A stretch of 64,000 nucleotides of DNA from Robertkochia flava. Its GTDB lineage: Bacteria > Bacteroidota > Bacteroidia > Flavobacteriales > Flavobacteriaceae. The stretch spans positions 496,001 through 560,000 of the forward strand of contig NZ_JAINZT010000005.1 of the NCBI RefSeq assembly GCF_020166515.1, in the 5' to 3' direction. Positions 36,609 through 45,281 of the stretch are shown here, piece after piece. Position numbers and translations under genes: made by a program. Below the pieces are notes generated by a model. The model had not been told where the DNA came from, did no database searches, and worked only from the letters and a program-made list of their open reading frames with translations. Position 1 is the stretch's first letter. The number at the start of each line of letters is the position of its first letter.

Positions 36609-37760
36609 TTATCGAACCAGATCAAAAGCCCCTTTTTTAAGAACTACGCTATTTACAGATAAATCCGGGCTCCTGAGTATTCTTCGTCCTTCAATTTCTG
36701 CTCCTGCACTTACCGCTACCTGCCTGAAGGTATATGCATCCGATTCATCTTTTTCAAGGATCAGGATAAAGTACCGTCCTTCTTTTTCAACCACCGCAGC
36801 AGACGCCGCCGATAAGTCCGTCGGCTTGTCCTCTTTAAATGGATTATTTTGAATCATGGCTTCCACATACATCCCAACAACAAAGTTGTTTTTCAGCGAA
36901 TCGGGAATATGCCCGTGTACTCTTATGGTTCTTTGGTCCGAGAGTGCTTCACTGATCAGGTGAACCTCTGCAGGAAAAGTTTCTTTCGCTGCCTCGGGAA
37001 CCTGAAAGGAAATCTTTTGGCCTCTCTTGACCTTCATTACATCCTTTTCAAAAACATTGATTTCGAGGTGAAGGTGGTCACCATTGATGATCTCCAAAGC
37101 CGGGGAGGAGGGATTTGCGAAACTTCCTTTAGTAACATGGATCTTTGTGATACTCCCGGAAATTGGCGCATAAATACTGATCTGGGATGTGATGTTTTCC
37201 GGGGTTACCCGGTCGGGATCGAGATCGAGTAATTGCAGCCGCTTGCGCAGGCCAAAGTATGTTGCGTTAGCCGACCGGTATTCACTCTCTGCCCGAAGAA
37301 AGTTTTTGCGGGAGGTGATCTGCTCTTCCAGTAATTCCTTGTGTCGGGTATATTCTTCCCTAAGGTATTTTAATTGTTCCCTGATTTCAAGATACTCCTG
37401 CTGCAAGGTTACAAATTCAGGATTTTCCAGCCTCAACAGCAATTGCCCCTTTTGGACATGGTCACCAACTAGAAACGGATTGTAGGTGACGTATCCCCCC
37501 ATAAGCGGGCTCAGGGATACCCTGTTTTCCGGGGGTACATCTATAATACCGGTAGCCCTGATGCCATCGGGGGAAATTGTCACAGATAGGGTATCGAAGT
37601 CCATTCGGTTCTTTTCGAATTGTTCTTTGCTTACTACGATTAATGAGGGATTCTTTTGTGCGGTTATTTCATTTTGGGGTTGTTCCTTCTCAGACGGTTG
37701 ACATGCAAAGAGGAATGGGATAAAAATGAGGATATATTTTGCTGAATTTTTCATGATCAT
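36609..37760 (-). CDS. czcB: RND efflux periplasmic adaptor (CzcB/CusB family)
   Basis: A 383-residue lipoprotein-like membrane fusion protein. The N-terminus is a signal peptide with lipobox LLFACQPS-like spacing (FIPFLFACQPSEKEQ), so Cys20 or so is probably lipidated. The lipoyl/barrel-sandwich halves are at about 80-110 and 195-230 (GGYVTYNPFLVGDHVQKGQLLLRLENPE, then IYAPISGSITKIHVTKGSFANPSSPALEIIN). A helical hairpin lies between them (LQQEYLEIREQLKYLREEYTRHKELLEEQI). The start overlaps the stop of the RND pump gene by ATGA, so the two are translationally coupled. It links the inner-membrane pump to the outer-membrane channel. Confidence 0.92.
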   Translation of the reverse strand: MIMKNSAKYILIFIPFLFACQPSEKEQPQNEITAQKNPSLIVVSKEQFEKNRMDFDTLSVTISPDGIRATGIIDVPPENRVSLSPLMGGYVTYNPFLVGDHVQKGQLLLRLENPEFVTLQQEYLEIREQLKYLREEYTRHKELLEEQITSRKNFLRAESEYRSANATYFGLRKRLQLLDLDPDRVTPENITSQISIYAPISGSITKIHVTKGSFANPSSPALEIINGDHLHLEINVFEKDVMKVKRGQKISFQVPEAAKETFPAEVHLISEALSDQRTIRVHGHIPDSLKNNFVVGMYVEAMIQNNPFKEDKPTDLSAASAAVVEKEGRYFILILEKDESDAYTFRQVAVSAGAEIEGRRILRSPDLSVNSVVLKKGAFDLVR

Positions 37761-40700
37761 TCTGATAAGGTTAAGTATTGCAGTTCAATAACGGTATTGT
37801 TGTAAAGTTCTAATTGCTCCAGCCGTTCCAGCAGGATGGTATACGCATTCTCAAGGGAGGCGATGTATTGAAAGAAATTGATCTCGCCATTCTGGTAACT
37901 AAGCATTGCGGTACGAATCAACTCCTCTGCAATGGCCTTGCCTTCAGTTTCGTAATACTTCAGGCTTTGAGCATAGGTGTGCATTAGGGTCTGCATTTCC
38001 ATCACCTTGTTCTCGTAGGCCACCATAAAAGCATCCTTCCTGCTATTCATGGCATCACGGGCGATATTGCTTGCCTTCACCCTGGAAGCCTGGCCTCCGA
38101 ACAGTATAGGGATCTTTAGTCCGACCTGGTATCCGTAGCGTTGGTCGTTAAGCGTACTGTTACTCCCCTGGAAATAGGACAGACTTATATCCGGCAGAAA
38201 GCGGTTTTTTTCCAGCTGATTCTCGGCAGCTCTGAGGGAAATACTACTCTCCATAATATTCAATTCCGGCGAAACCAGGGTATCGGCCGGTAGATAGGGT
38301 AATTTTACAGGGGTTTCTCGACCAAGGGCAAAACTGTCTGACGCCTGGACAAGGGCAAGTATCCGGTTTTTTTTGATCGCGGTTTTTGCGATGGCTGCCT
38401 TAAGTTGTATCGCGATCTGCTGTTGCTTTGAACGGGCCGTTATCTTTTCCAGATAGTTGGTCTCTCCCAATTCAAACCGCCGACCTGCGGCATAGGCGAA
38501 TTTTTCATAGAGGCTGTCAAGTCTGCGATAGATGTCTTGTTTTTCTGCTGCGACCTGGTATTGGTACCAGGCCTGTTCCAGGTCTCTTGTAAGGATGTTC
38601 CTTTGAAGATCTAATTGATGCGAGCTTCTAACAGCCCTTACCTTTTGAACCTTGCGCTGAGAAGTATACACAGTGGGGAAAAGAAAATTCTGTTGTATTC
38701 CGTATACCTCAAGAGGACGGCCATTAACGGCCAGGTTATTCTGGTCGTAATGATAGTAGATCTCGGTTTTATCAAAATTCCAGGCGGCTCCCTTTAAAGA
38801 TTCTTCCTGAAGCTGCTCCAGCTCTAATGCTTTTAGTTTGCTGTTGTTTTCGTAAGCCAATATCCGGAGACTGTCAAGGGTTAATATCCTTTCCTGGGCG
38901 GTTGACTTCATCATACTGCCAAGGCCAAAAACCAGCAGTAGCAGGCTTAGTTTTGAAGGCTTGAGAGCAATTCGTGATTTTTCGTTCGTACTGCCTTTAT
39001 AAAACAAGGCATATAAAACAGGTAATACCAGTAAGGTAAGCAGGGTTGCAGTAATGAGTCCGCCCACAACCACTGTTGCCAAGGGACGTTGTACCTCGGC
39101 ACCGACATTGGTAGAAACAGCCATGGGTAAGAATCCTAATGCAGCAGCTGTGGCCGTTAGTAAAACTGCCCTTAACCGGTTCTTGGTTCCTTCCTTTACC
39201 AGGGTTTCGATATTGCTGTATGCATGTTGTTCCATTTCCTTAAAGTGTTCGATCAAAACAATTCCATTTAATACAGCGATCCCGAATAGCGCTATAAACC
39301 CAACGCCTGCAGAAATACTGAAGGGCATCCCTCTTAGGTAGAGTAAAAGTACACCTCCCACCGCAGCCAGGGGGATTGCCGAGTAGATAAGAATGGCTTT
39401 CTTGAGAGAATTAAAAGCAAAGAAAAGCATCAGGAAGATAAGTACGAGGGCAATGGGTACTGCAACCTTAAGTCTCGCTTTAGCTTCATTGAGGTTTTCA
39501 AACTGGCCACCATAGGTAATGGTATATCCTACGGGCAGGTTCACCTGGGTTTCGATCTTTGAACGAATCTGATCCACCACGGTCTGAAGATCGCTGTTTC
39601 TCACATTGATACCGATAACGATCCGCCTGCGGGTATTATCCCTGGAAATCTTTGCCGCTCCTTTTTTGTATTCTATGGTTGCCAGTTCTCCCAGTGGGAC
39701 CTGGCCTCCTGAAGGCAAATCTATAAAAAGACCTTTAAGGTCATCGATACCTCTCCGGTTCTGTTCCTGCAGGCGAACCACGAGGTCAAATCTTTTTTCG
39801 CCTTCAAAAACGCTTCCGAGGGTCTTTCCTGAAAATCCCATGGCAATGAGGTTATTCAGTTCGGCAATATTCAGTCCGTACCTTGCGATCTTGGTTCGAT
39901 CGTAGGTGACGTTCATCTGAGGGAGGCCTTCTACTTTCTCAACGGTAACATCGGCTGCTCCCGGAACCTGTTCAGCGATATCCTTGATACGTTCCCCCAG
40001 GGATGCCAGGGTATTCAGATCCTCCCCATAGACCTTAACAGCAATATCTGAGCGCACTCCGGAGATAAGTTCATTAAAGCGCATCTCGATGGGTTGGGTA
40101 AATTCCACTTCCATCCCGGGAATTACCGCCAGGGCTTCCTTGAATTGTTCTGCCAGTTCATCCTTAGTTGAAGCAGATTCCCATTCATCTTTATCTTTAA
40201 GAGTAATGATCACATCACTGTCTTCCATACTCATGGGGTCGGTGGGTACCTCTGCTGCTCCGATCCGGGACACCACCTGATCGACCTCAGGGAAGTTCTC
40301 CAACAGGATGGTTTCGATACGGGTGGTGATCTCAATGGTTTTGCCCAGGGAAGTCCCTGTTTTTAAGACCGGTTGGATCACAAAATCGCCTTCGTCCAGT
40401 GTCGGAACGAATTCCCCTCCCAGCCGGCTGAATAAAATCCCACCGGTAATAACGAGTAAAGAAGCGATTCCCAGAATTACCTTTTTGTTCTCCATGGCCC
40501 GGTCCAGCATGGGGTCGTAGAAGCGGTGAATAGCCCCCAGCAACCTCGTGGAGATATTTTTCTTTTGAACGGATTTTCGCAGAAATAATGAGGAGATTAC
40601 CGGAACATAAGTGAAACAAAGGATCATGGCCCCGATAAGAGCGAAACAAAATGTCAGCGCCATGGGTTTGAACATTTTTCCCTCAATACCACTTAAAGAA

Positions 40701-42103
40701 AGGATAGGGATAAATACAATAAGAATGATCAATTGGCCGAAGACTGCCGAATTCATCATTTCTGAAGCCCCGGAGATACTGATTTCATCCCGGTGGTTTT
40801 GCCGGTCGGCTTTGGAAGCCTTCTCAGGTGCAAAACTGTCCCTGGCCAGTTTAAAGGCAATGAATTCTACAATGATAACGGCTCCGTCGATAATGATCCC
40901 AAAATCAATAGCTCCCAAACTCATCAGGTTGGCATCTACATCAAAAAGATACATCATGGACAGGGCAAAAAGCAGGGATAAGGGGATCACCGATGCTATT
41001 ACAAATCCCGATCGAAGGTTCCCAAGGATTAGCACAACAGCGAAGATCACGATCAGGAATCCAAGGATGAGGTTTTCTGTTACCGTGGCCGTAGTTTCAG
41101 AAATGAGTTCACTTCGATCGAGAAAGGCATTGATGCGAACCCCTTCCGGTAATGTAGCCTCTATGGAAGACACCCGGGCCTTAACCGCATCAATTACCTG
41201 TTTGGAATTAGCATCTTTGAGCATCATTACCTGCCCAAGAACCTTTTCTCCTTCTCCATTACCGGTGATGGCTCCAAACCGGGTAGCATACCCGTAGTTG
41301 ACCTCGGCAATGTCACGAATATAAACAGGACTGCCGTCTATTGTTTTTACCACAATGTTACTGAGGTCTTCAAGGCTGTTTACCAATCCTTCCCCGCGAA
41401 TAAACCAGGCCTGATCGGTTTTTTCTATATACCCTCCTCCGGCAACGTTATTGTTCTCCTCCAGTGCCTCAAAAACGTCTCCTGCCGTAAGTTGCATAGC
41501 ATTGAGCACAGAGGTGTTCAGGGCTACCTCATATTGTTTCAGGTACCCTCCCCAGGTATTGATCTCTACTACTCCGGGAATGCCGGATAACTGACGCTTG
41601 ACGACCCAATCCTGTATGGTGCGAAGATCCATGGCGGTGTATCGGTCTTCATACCCCGGTTCCACATCCAGAATGTATTGGTAGATTTCGCCTAATCCTG
41701 TGGTGATAGGGCCCAGTTCCGGAGTTCCAAAGCCCTGGGGGATCTTGTCGCTGGCCGATTTGATTTTTTCTGTAATGAGTTGCCGGGGTAGGTAGGTTCC
41801 CAGATCGTCATCAAAAACGATGGTTACCACAGAGAGCCCGAACTTGGAGACCGAGCGGATCTCTTTTACCCCGGGTAGATTGGCCATTTCCAATTCTATG
41901 GGGTAGGTGATGAACTGCTCCATGTCCTGGGTAGAGAGGTTCCTGGAGGTGGTGATTACCTGAACCTGGTTATTTGTGATATCAGGTACAGCGCCAATGG
42001 AAAGTCGTGTCAGTGAAAATATTCCAAAGGCAATTAGAAAGGCAGTGAAAAGTAAAATGATCAGTTTGTTATGAACACTGAATTTGATCAATCGGGTTAA
42101 CAT
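37757..42103 (-). CDS. czcA: CzcA-family heavy-metal RND pump fused to a TolC-like outer-membrane factor
   Basis: A 1448-residue protein. Residues about 1-1040 are a complete HME-RND pump: 12 membrane helices, the TM4 motif GAIDFGIIIDGAVIIVEF (HME1/2-like, cobalt/zinc/cadmium or nickel rather than copper/silver), and two periplasmic loops. A hydrophobic, signal-peptide-like segment (KLSLLLLVFGLGSMMKSTAQ, about 1052-1071) comes next. Residues about 1075-1448 are a TolC/CzcC outer-membrane efflux domain with two coiled-coil hairpins. The extra hydrophobic segment would carry the TolC part to the periplasm. Such fusions are known in Bacteroidota. A His-rich small protein gene is immediately upstream. 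Confidence 0.93.
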   Translation of the reverse strand: MLTRLIKFSVHNKLIILLFTAFLIAFGIFSLTRLSIGAVPDITNNQVQVITTSRNLSTQDMEQFITYPIELEMANLPGVKEIRSVSKFGLSVVTIVFDDDLGTYLPRQLITEKIKSASDKIPQGFGTPELGPITTGLGEIYQYILDVEPGYEDRYTAMDLRTIQDWVVKRQLSGIPGVVEINTWGGYLKQYEVALNTSVLNAMQLTAGDVFEALEENNNVAGGGYIEKTDQAWFIRGEGLVNSLEDLSNIVVKTIDGSPVYIRDIAEVNYGYATRFGAITGNGEGEKVLGQVMMLKDANSKQVIDAVKARVSSIEATLPEGVRINAFLDRSELISETTATVTENLILGFLIVIFAVVLILGNLRSGFVIASVIPLSLLFALSMMYLFDVDANLMSLGAIDFGIIIDGAVIIVEFIAFKLARDSFAPEKASKADRQNHRDEISISGASEMMNSAVFGQLIILIVFIPILSLSGIEGKMFKPMALTFCFALIGAMILCFTYVPVISSLFLRKSVQKKNISTRLLGAIHRFYDPMLDRAMENKKVILGIASLLVITGGILFSRLGGEFVPTLDEGDFVIQPVLKTGTSLGKTIEITTRIETILLENFPEVDQVVSRIGAAEVPTDPMSMEDSDVIITLKDKDEWESASTKDELAEQFKEALAVIPGMEVEFTQPIEMRFNELISGVRSDIAVKVYGEDLNTLASLGERIKDIAEQVPGAADVTVEKVEGLPQMNVTYDRTKIARYGLNIAELNNLIAMGFSGKTLGSVFEGEKRFDLVVRLQEQNRRGIDDLKGLFIDLPSGGQVPLGELATIEYKKGAAKISRDNTRRRIVIGINVRNSDLQTVVDQIRSKIETQVNLPVGYTITYGGQFENLNEAKARLKVAVPIALVLIFLMLFFAFNSLKKAILIYSAIPLAAVGGVLLLYLRGMPFSISAGVGFIALFGIAVLNGIVLIEHFKEMEQHAYSNIETLVKEGTKNRLRAVLLTATAAALGFLPMAVSTNVGAEVQRPLATVVVGGLITATLLTLLVLPVLYALFYKGSTNEKSRIALKPSKLSLLLLVFGLGSMMKSTAQERILTLDSLRILAYENNSKLKALELEQLQEESLKGAAWNFDKTEIYYHYDQNNLAVNGRPLEVYGIQQNFLFPTVYTSQRKVQKVRAVRSSHQLDLQRNILTRDLEQAWYQYQVAAEKQDIYRRLDSLYEKFAYAAGRRFELGETNYLEKITARSKQQQIAIQLKAAIAKTAIKKNRILALVQASDSFALGRETPVKLPYLPADTLVSPELNIMESSISLRAAENQLEKNRFLPDISLSYFQGSNSTLNDQRYGYQVGLKIPILFGGQASRVKASNIARDAMNSRKDAFMVAYENKVMEMQTLMHTYAQSLKYYETEGKAIAEELIRTAMLSYQNGEINFFQYIASLENAYTILLERLEQLELYNNTVIELQYLTLSE

Positions 42104-42187
42104 AATGCATCGATAAGGATTACAGAAATATTTGCCATCCGGAATTTTTCAACTTCCGGGAAAGGCTTTAGTAACAAATGAAAAAGA

Positions 42188-42577
42188 TTATGTTAGCCTG
42201 GGTGGCTGGAAGGTTTTAATGGCAAAAAGATTCTTCCGGATGGGAAGGTAAAAGGAATCGATCGCAGGATGGGGGCTTACAGGAATATAAAATTCAAACA
42301 GAAATCCATCGACGAAGGCAATTGGGTAAAATGCATGAACAAAGGCATGCTGGAAAGGAAGATCCTGATGTTGATCCTTATGGGAACTGTCCATATGATC
42401 TGATTGCTGGGAGCCGTAATGTTTTGCAATGAAGCTAACCAGATCATCACCATAGGCATCCTTGTGATAACTGGCATGTTCCATGAGGTTCCCTATGCTC
42501 AGGATGTCATTCAGACTCATGTGCATGGATTGTAAGGTAATTAATCCAGCCATCGCTATGTAAAGCCATTTCAGCAT
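42188..42577 (-). CDS. Small His-rich membrane-anchored protein of the metal-efflux operon
   Basis: A 129-residue protein with an N-terminal hydrophobic segment (MLKWLYIAMAGLITLQSM), probably a signal peptide or anchor. A cluster HYGSQQSDHMDSSHKDQHQD gives six His and several acidic residues within about 50 residues, plausible metal binding. More His follow (FQHAFVHAFYP). Similar small proteins precede czcA genes in other flavobacteria, and here the gap to the pump gene is 84 bases. A metal sensor, chaperone or buffer role is inferred from composition and position only. Confidence 0.7.
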   Translation of the reverse strand: MLKWLYIAMAGLITLQSMHMSLNDILSIGNLMEHASYHKDAYGDDLVSFIAKHYGSQQSDHMDSSHKDQHQDLPFQHAFVHAFYPIAFVDGFLFEFYIPVSPHPAIDSFYLPIRKNLFAIKTFQPPRLT

Positions 42578-42968
42578 ACAGTAAAGTTAGGAAAATATCT
42601 CTTACTCCTGTGAATTGTTCATGAAGATAGCCTCCTGAGTTTCAGAAAAAAGAGCAGTAAAAGAATAAGAAGATGCAGCTTTGGACAGCGGCAGCCTTTG
42701 ATTGTGAAATGAAATGCATACAAAAGACAAGGGGAATAGAAATTGAAAAATCAATTGTATTCCCCCTGACACTTTAAATCTTCAACAGCATTACCTGCTG
42801 AATTCTACGGGTATGATCTCAGCCATAAAAAGCACCCCGATAAAGTCCTTTAAAAGTACGCATTTTTATTTATTCTATCCATGAATGATTTAACTTTAAC
42901 ACCTTGTTGGTCAGTGTTTTAATAGTTTCCTGTTAAATATGTAAGAAGGGTAATATTAATACAAAGGC
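42578..42968. other. Gene-free stretch with a possible short minus-strand transcript
   Basis: No normal gene. On the minus strand, codons ending at a TAA at 42791-42793 encode VLLKDFIGVLFMAEIIPVEF and two more residues (ATG at 42824-42826), a hydrophobic, protein-like stretch without a good start. It is followed by the terminator-like hairpin at 42728-42767. A short transcript or a relic of a gene is possible. Elsewhere nothing is seen. Confidence 0.35.
42728..42767 (-). terminator. Hairpin, probable minus-strand terminator
   Basis: Arms GGGGAATA...AATTG and CAATT...TATTCCCC form a long stem around a loop of A residues. On the minus strand it is followed by TTGTCTTTTG, a weak T-run. Confidence 0.5.
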
Positions 42969-43271
42969 TCAGACTCCTAAGATATGGTCACTAACGTTCA
43001 CAGCGATGACATAAAGGAAAAAAATCAGGAATATACTGTGCACTACGAAAGCGAAATATTTTCTTTTAGAATTGGGCTCTTTTACGGCTTTAATAGCTGT
43101 AAGAAATCCAAAGAGGCAGAGAAAAGCGAGTATTACCATGAGACTGTTGAGGATGAGGGTGTAGGGGAAGGTAACGAGTTTTAATGGATGCAGTGAAATC
43201 GCAATGAGCATGATTGTGATTGCGGTGAACAATGCTATAATACTTAGGAGGAATGATTTTTTTGTATGCAT
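42969..43271 (-). CDS. Small membrane protein of unknown function
   Basis: A 100-residue protein from the ATG at 43271. Three hydrophobic helices are visible: SFLLSIIALFTAITIMLIAISL (6-27), LILNSLMVILAFLCLFGFLTA (41-61) and YFAFVVHSIFLIFFLYVIAVNV (73-94), with a basic loop between helices two and three (KAVKEPNSKRKY). No family is recognised. It is divergent from the VanX-like gene. Confidence 0.65.
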   Translation of the reverse strand: MHTKKSFLLSIIALFTAITIMLIAISLHPLKLVTFPYTLILNSLMVILAFLCLFGFLTAIKAVKEPNSKRKYFAFVVHSIFLIFFLYVIAVNVSDHILGV

Positions 43272-43352
43272 CAAAATAAGATACCAGAATAATTCGTTAT
43301 TTGAAAATTTCGCAGGAGGATTACACTCTTATGTGGATTGACAAGAATATCT

Positions 43353-43360
43353 TACATTTG
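43353..43360 (+). promoter_or_regulatory. -7 box upstream of the VanX-like gene
   Basis: TACATTTG matches TAnnTTTG exactly, 17 bases before the ATG at 43378. The only TTG upstream (43338-43340) is too close, so the -33 element is unsupported. Confidence 0.4.
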
Positions 43361-43377
43361 GAAACAAACCCCATCGC

Positions 43378-44091
43378 ATGCACAGAAATCTGATTTTTAT
43401 TTCCCTGTTTACTTTATTTGTTTTTGGTTGTAAGAACCCTTCGGTCAAATCATCTCAGTCTGCCGGTAAGGGTAATGAAGAGTCATTGTCTTTAAAGCAG
43501 GAAACTAAGGCCACTGCAATCCCTGTATCCCTGGAAGACCTGCCGGATACTGCCTTTGTTCGGTTGGCAGATTACAGTAAAGATTTTGTTTACGATTTAA
43601 AATATGCAACGACGGATAATTTTATAGGGGAAAAGGTATATGATTGTGATGAATGCTATACCAGGGTAAGTACTGCTAAAGCTCTGATTGAGGTGAACCA
43701 GGCCTTTATGGAGCAGGGATTCAGGATTAAGTTCTTTGACTGCTATCGTCCGCACAGCATTCAGAAGAAAATGTGGGAGATCTATCCGAACCCAACCTAT
43801 GTGGCAGATCCTGCAAAAGGATCAATCCATAATAAAGGGGGCGCTGTGGATATTACTCTTGTGAACATAGATGGAGAAGAACTTGACATGGGAACAACTT
43901 TCGACTTTTTCGGGAAGGCCGCCCATCATGCATACAGCGATTTGCCGGAGGAGGTACTCAGCAACCGGATCCTATTGAAATCAACCATGGAGTCGTATGG
44001 ATTTAACGCCATTACCTCAGAATGGTGGCATTATAATTTCGGGCCTACCCTGAATTATGGTATAGCCGATTTTGTTTGGGATTGCAAATAA
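43378..44091 (+). CDS. D-alanyl-D-alanine dipeptidase, VanX/DdpX family lipoprotein
   Basis: A 237-residue lipoprotein (signal peptide with lipobox ending FVFGC, Cys18). It belongs to the M15D family, zinc dipeptidases that split D-Ala-D-Ala. The zinc ligands appear as His151 and Asp158 (SIHNKGGAVDIT) and His218, with catalytic Glu215 (SEWWHYN). Arg124 in DCYRPHS is the usual transition-state residue. All key residues are intact. No vanH, vanA or vanS/R gene is nearby, so a glycopeptide resistance role is not supported; peptidoglycan recycling or D-Ala salvage fits better. Confidence 0.88.
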   Translation: MHRNLIFISLFTLFVFGCKNPSVKSSQSAGKGNEESLSLKQETKATAIPVSLEDLPDTAFVRLADYSKDFVYDLKYATTDNFIGEKVYDCDECYTRVSTAKALIEVNQAFMEQGFRIKFFDCYRPHSIQKKMWEIYPNPTYVADPAKGSIHNKGGAVDITLVNIDGEELDMGTTFDFFGKAAHHAYSDLPEEVLSNRILLKSTMESYGFNAITSEWWHYNFGPTLNYGIADFVWDCK

Positions 44092-44092
44092 C

Positions 44093-45280
44093 TTAGATTT
44101 TTTCTGTAACGATCAGAAGTTTCCGGTCTTCCGGGCCGGAACAGAAAAAGGCATAGGTGTCACCTCCATCACTGATCCTGAACTTTTTTCTGAGACTTGA
44201 GACGGTATCCGGAAAATTGCGTGTGGTCAGATTCGCCTTTTTTCCAGCCAATAATTTTTTCACACTTTTCTTATTGTAGTCTTCCGCAATTTTAACGCGA
44301 AAGCGTCTCCCTGGAAAATCCACAAGCTTATCTCCTGTGTATAAATGGGTGTTAGGATGCAATTTTTTAAGTCCGTAGCGTTCTGCCACCAGGTTGAAAG
44401 CTCCTGATTTCATGACAGCTGCATTAGGTTCATAAAGAAAAGTGGCAACATGCCCGATACCGGCTAAGGACTGGTTTTCTTCCTCCGGATTAAAGCTAAA
44501 AACGGAGGTTGTATCCGAGTCTCTGTCCAGGTTTACTGCTGTGATGAGGAGGTCTTCCGGTTTGGAGGAAGCATCCAGGAACCATAGTAATTCCTTAACT
44601 TCATTTTTAACAGCCACGATATAAATATGCGTTACACCACTCAACTCACCCAATCCTGCTTTGAGATCGAGAAGGGGAGATGTTTTAATGAGGATCTTCC
44701 TGGATTTACTGAAAAGAAATTCAAGGTGTTTGGTAAGGTCCGGGGTGCAATCAGAGAGCAGAAATACCTTTCTCTTAGCCTGGTCTCTTCTGGCGGGGTC
44801 TGCATAAATAAGATCGGTACTTTCGATCTCATGGAGGTATTCCAGTCCGTCCCCTTCTACCGTACTTATATTCGTGGCCTTGAGCTGCTTAAAATTATGT
44901 GTTGCAATTTCAGAAAGAGCAGTATTAACCTCACAATGAATTACCCTCCTGAAGTGTTTTGAAAAATAATAATCGTCTACCCCAAAGCCACCTGTGATAT
45001 CTACCATATGAGTGCCTTCAACCAGGGCTGCCTTGAACTTAGCAGTAATTTCCGAGGAGGTTTGTTCTACAGACAGCGCAGGCGGATAAAAAATACCTTC
45101 CGTTTCAAACCAGGTTGGTAGTTTCTTTTCGGCTTTTGTCATGGATTCTACCTGTTGCAGGATTTCCCTGTTATCGATGTTATTAAAGGGAGATCCTTTC
45201 AGCGCCAGCGAGGCCAAGTCGTTACGGAGTTGGTTTTTGATATATTGCTGAACCTCTTTATGTAGTATATTTTTATTCAC
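44093..45280 (-). CDS. Class I SAM-dependent methyltransferase with THUMP-like domain
   Basis: A 395-residue protein, GTG start at 45280 directly after the AI-2E gene stop. The SAM-binding motif is MVDITGGFGVDDYYFSKHF (about 92-110), followed by HCEVNTALSEIATHNF and an acidic motif IYADPARRD near 160. The last 90 residues (KKLHPNTHLYTGDKLVDFPGRRFRVKIAEDYNKKSVKKLL) fit the THUMP-like domain, which suggests an RNA substrate. DPARR is the DPPY/DPAR-type catalytic block of this family. The RNA target is unknown. It ends one base from the convergent VanX-like gene. Confidence 0.85.
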   Translation of the reverse strand: MNKNILHKEVQQYIKNQLRNDLASLALKGSPFNNIDNREILQQVESMTKAEKKLPTWFETEGIFYPPALSVEQTSSEITAKFKAALVEGTHMVDITGGFGVDDYYFSKHFRRVIHCEVNTALSEIATHNFKQLKATNISTVEGDGLEYLHEIESTDLIYADPARRDQAKRKVFLLSDCTPDLTKHLEFLFSKSRKILIKTSPLLDLKAGLGELSGVTHIYIVAVKNEVKELLWFLDASSKPEDLLITAVNLDRDSDTTSVFSFNPEEENQSLAGIGHVATFLYEPNAAVMKSGAFNLVAERYGLKKLHPNTHLYTGDKLVDFPGRRFRVKIAEDYNKKSVKKLLAGKKANLTTRNFPDTVSSLRKKFRISDGGDTYAFFCSGPEDRKLLIVTEKI

Positions 45281-45281
45281 A

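Noticed and set aside
40611-41297. 228-residue plus-strand frame inside the RND pump gene
   Set aside because: It is antisense to a clear czcA reading frame with strong family motifs; composition is that of a shadow frame.
43378-44091. Vancomycin resistance cluster
   Set aside because: Only a VanX-like dipeptidase is present; there is no ligase, dehydrogenase or VanRS.
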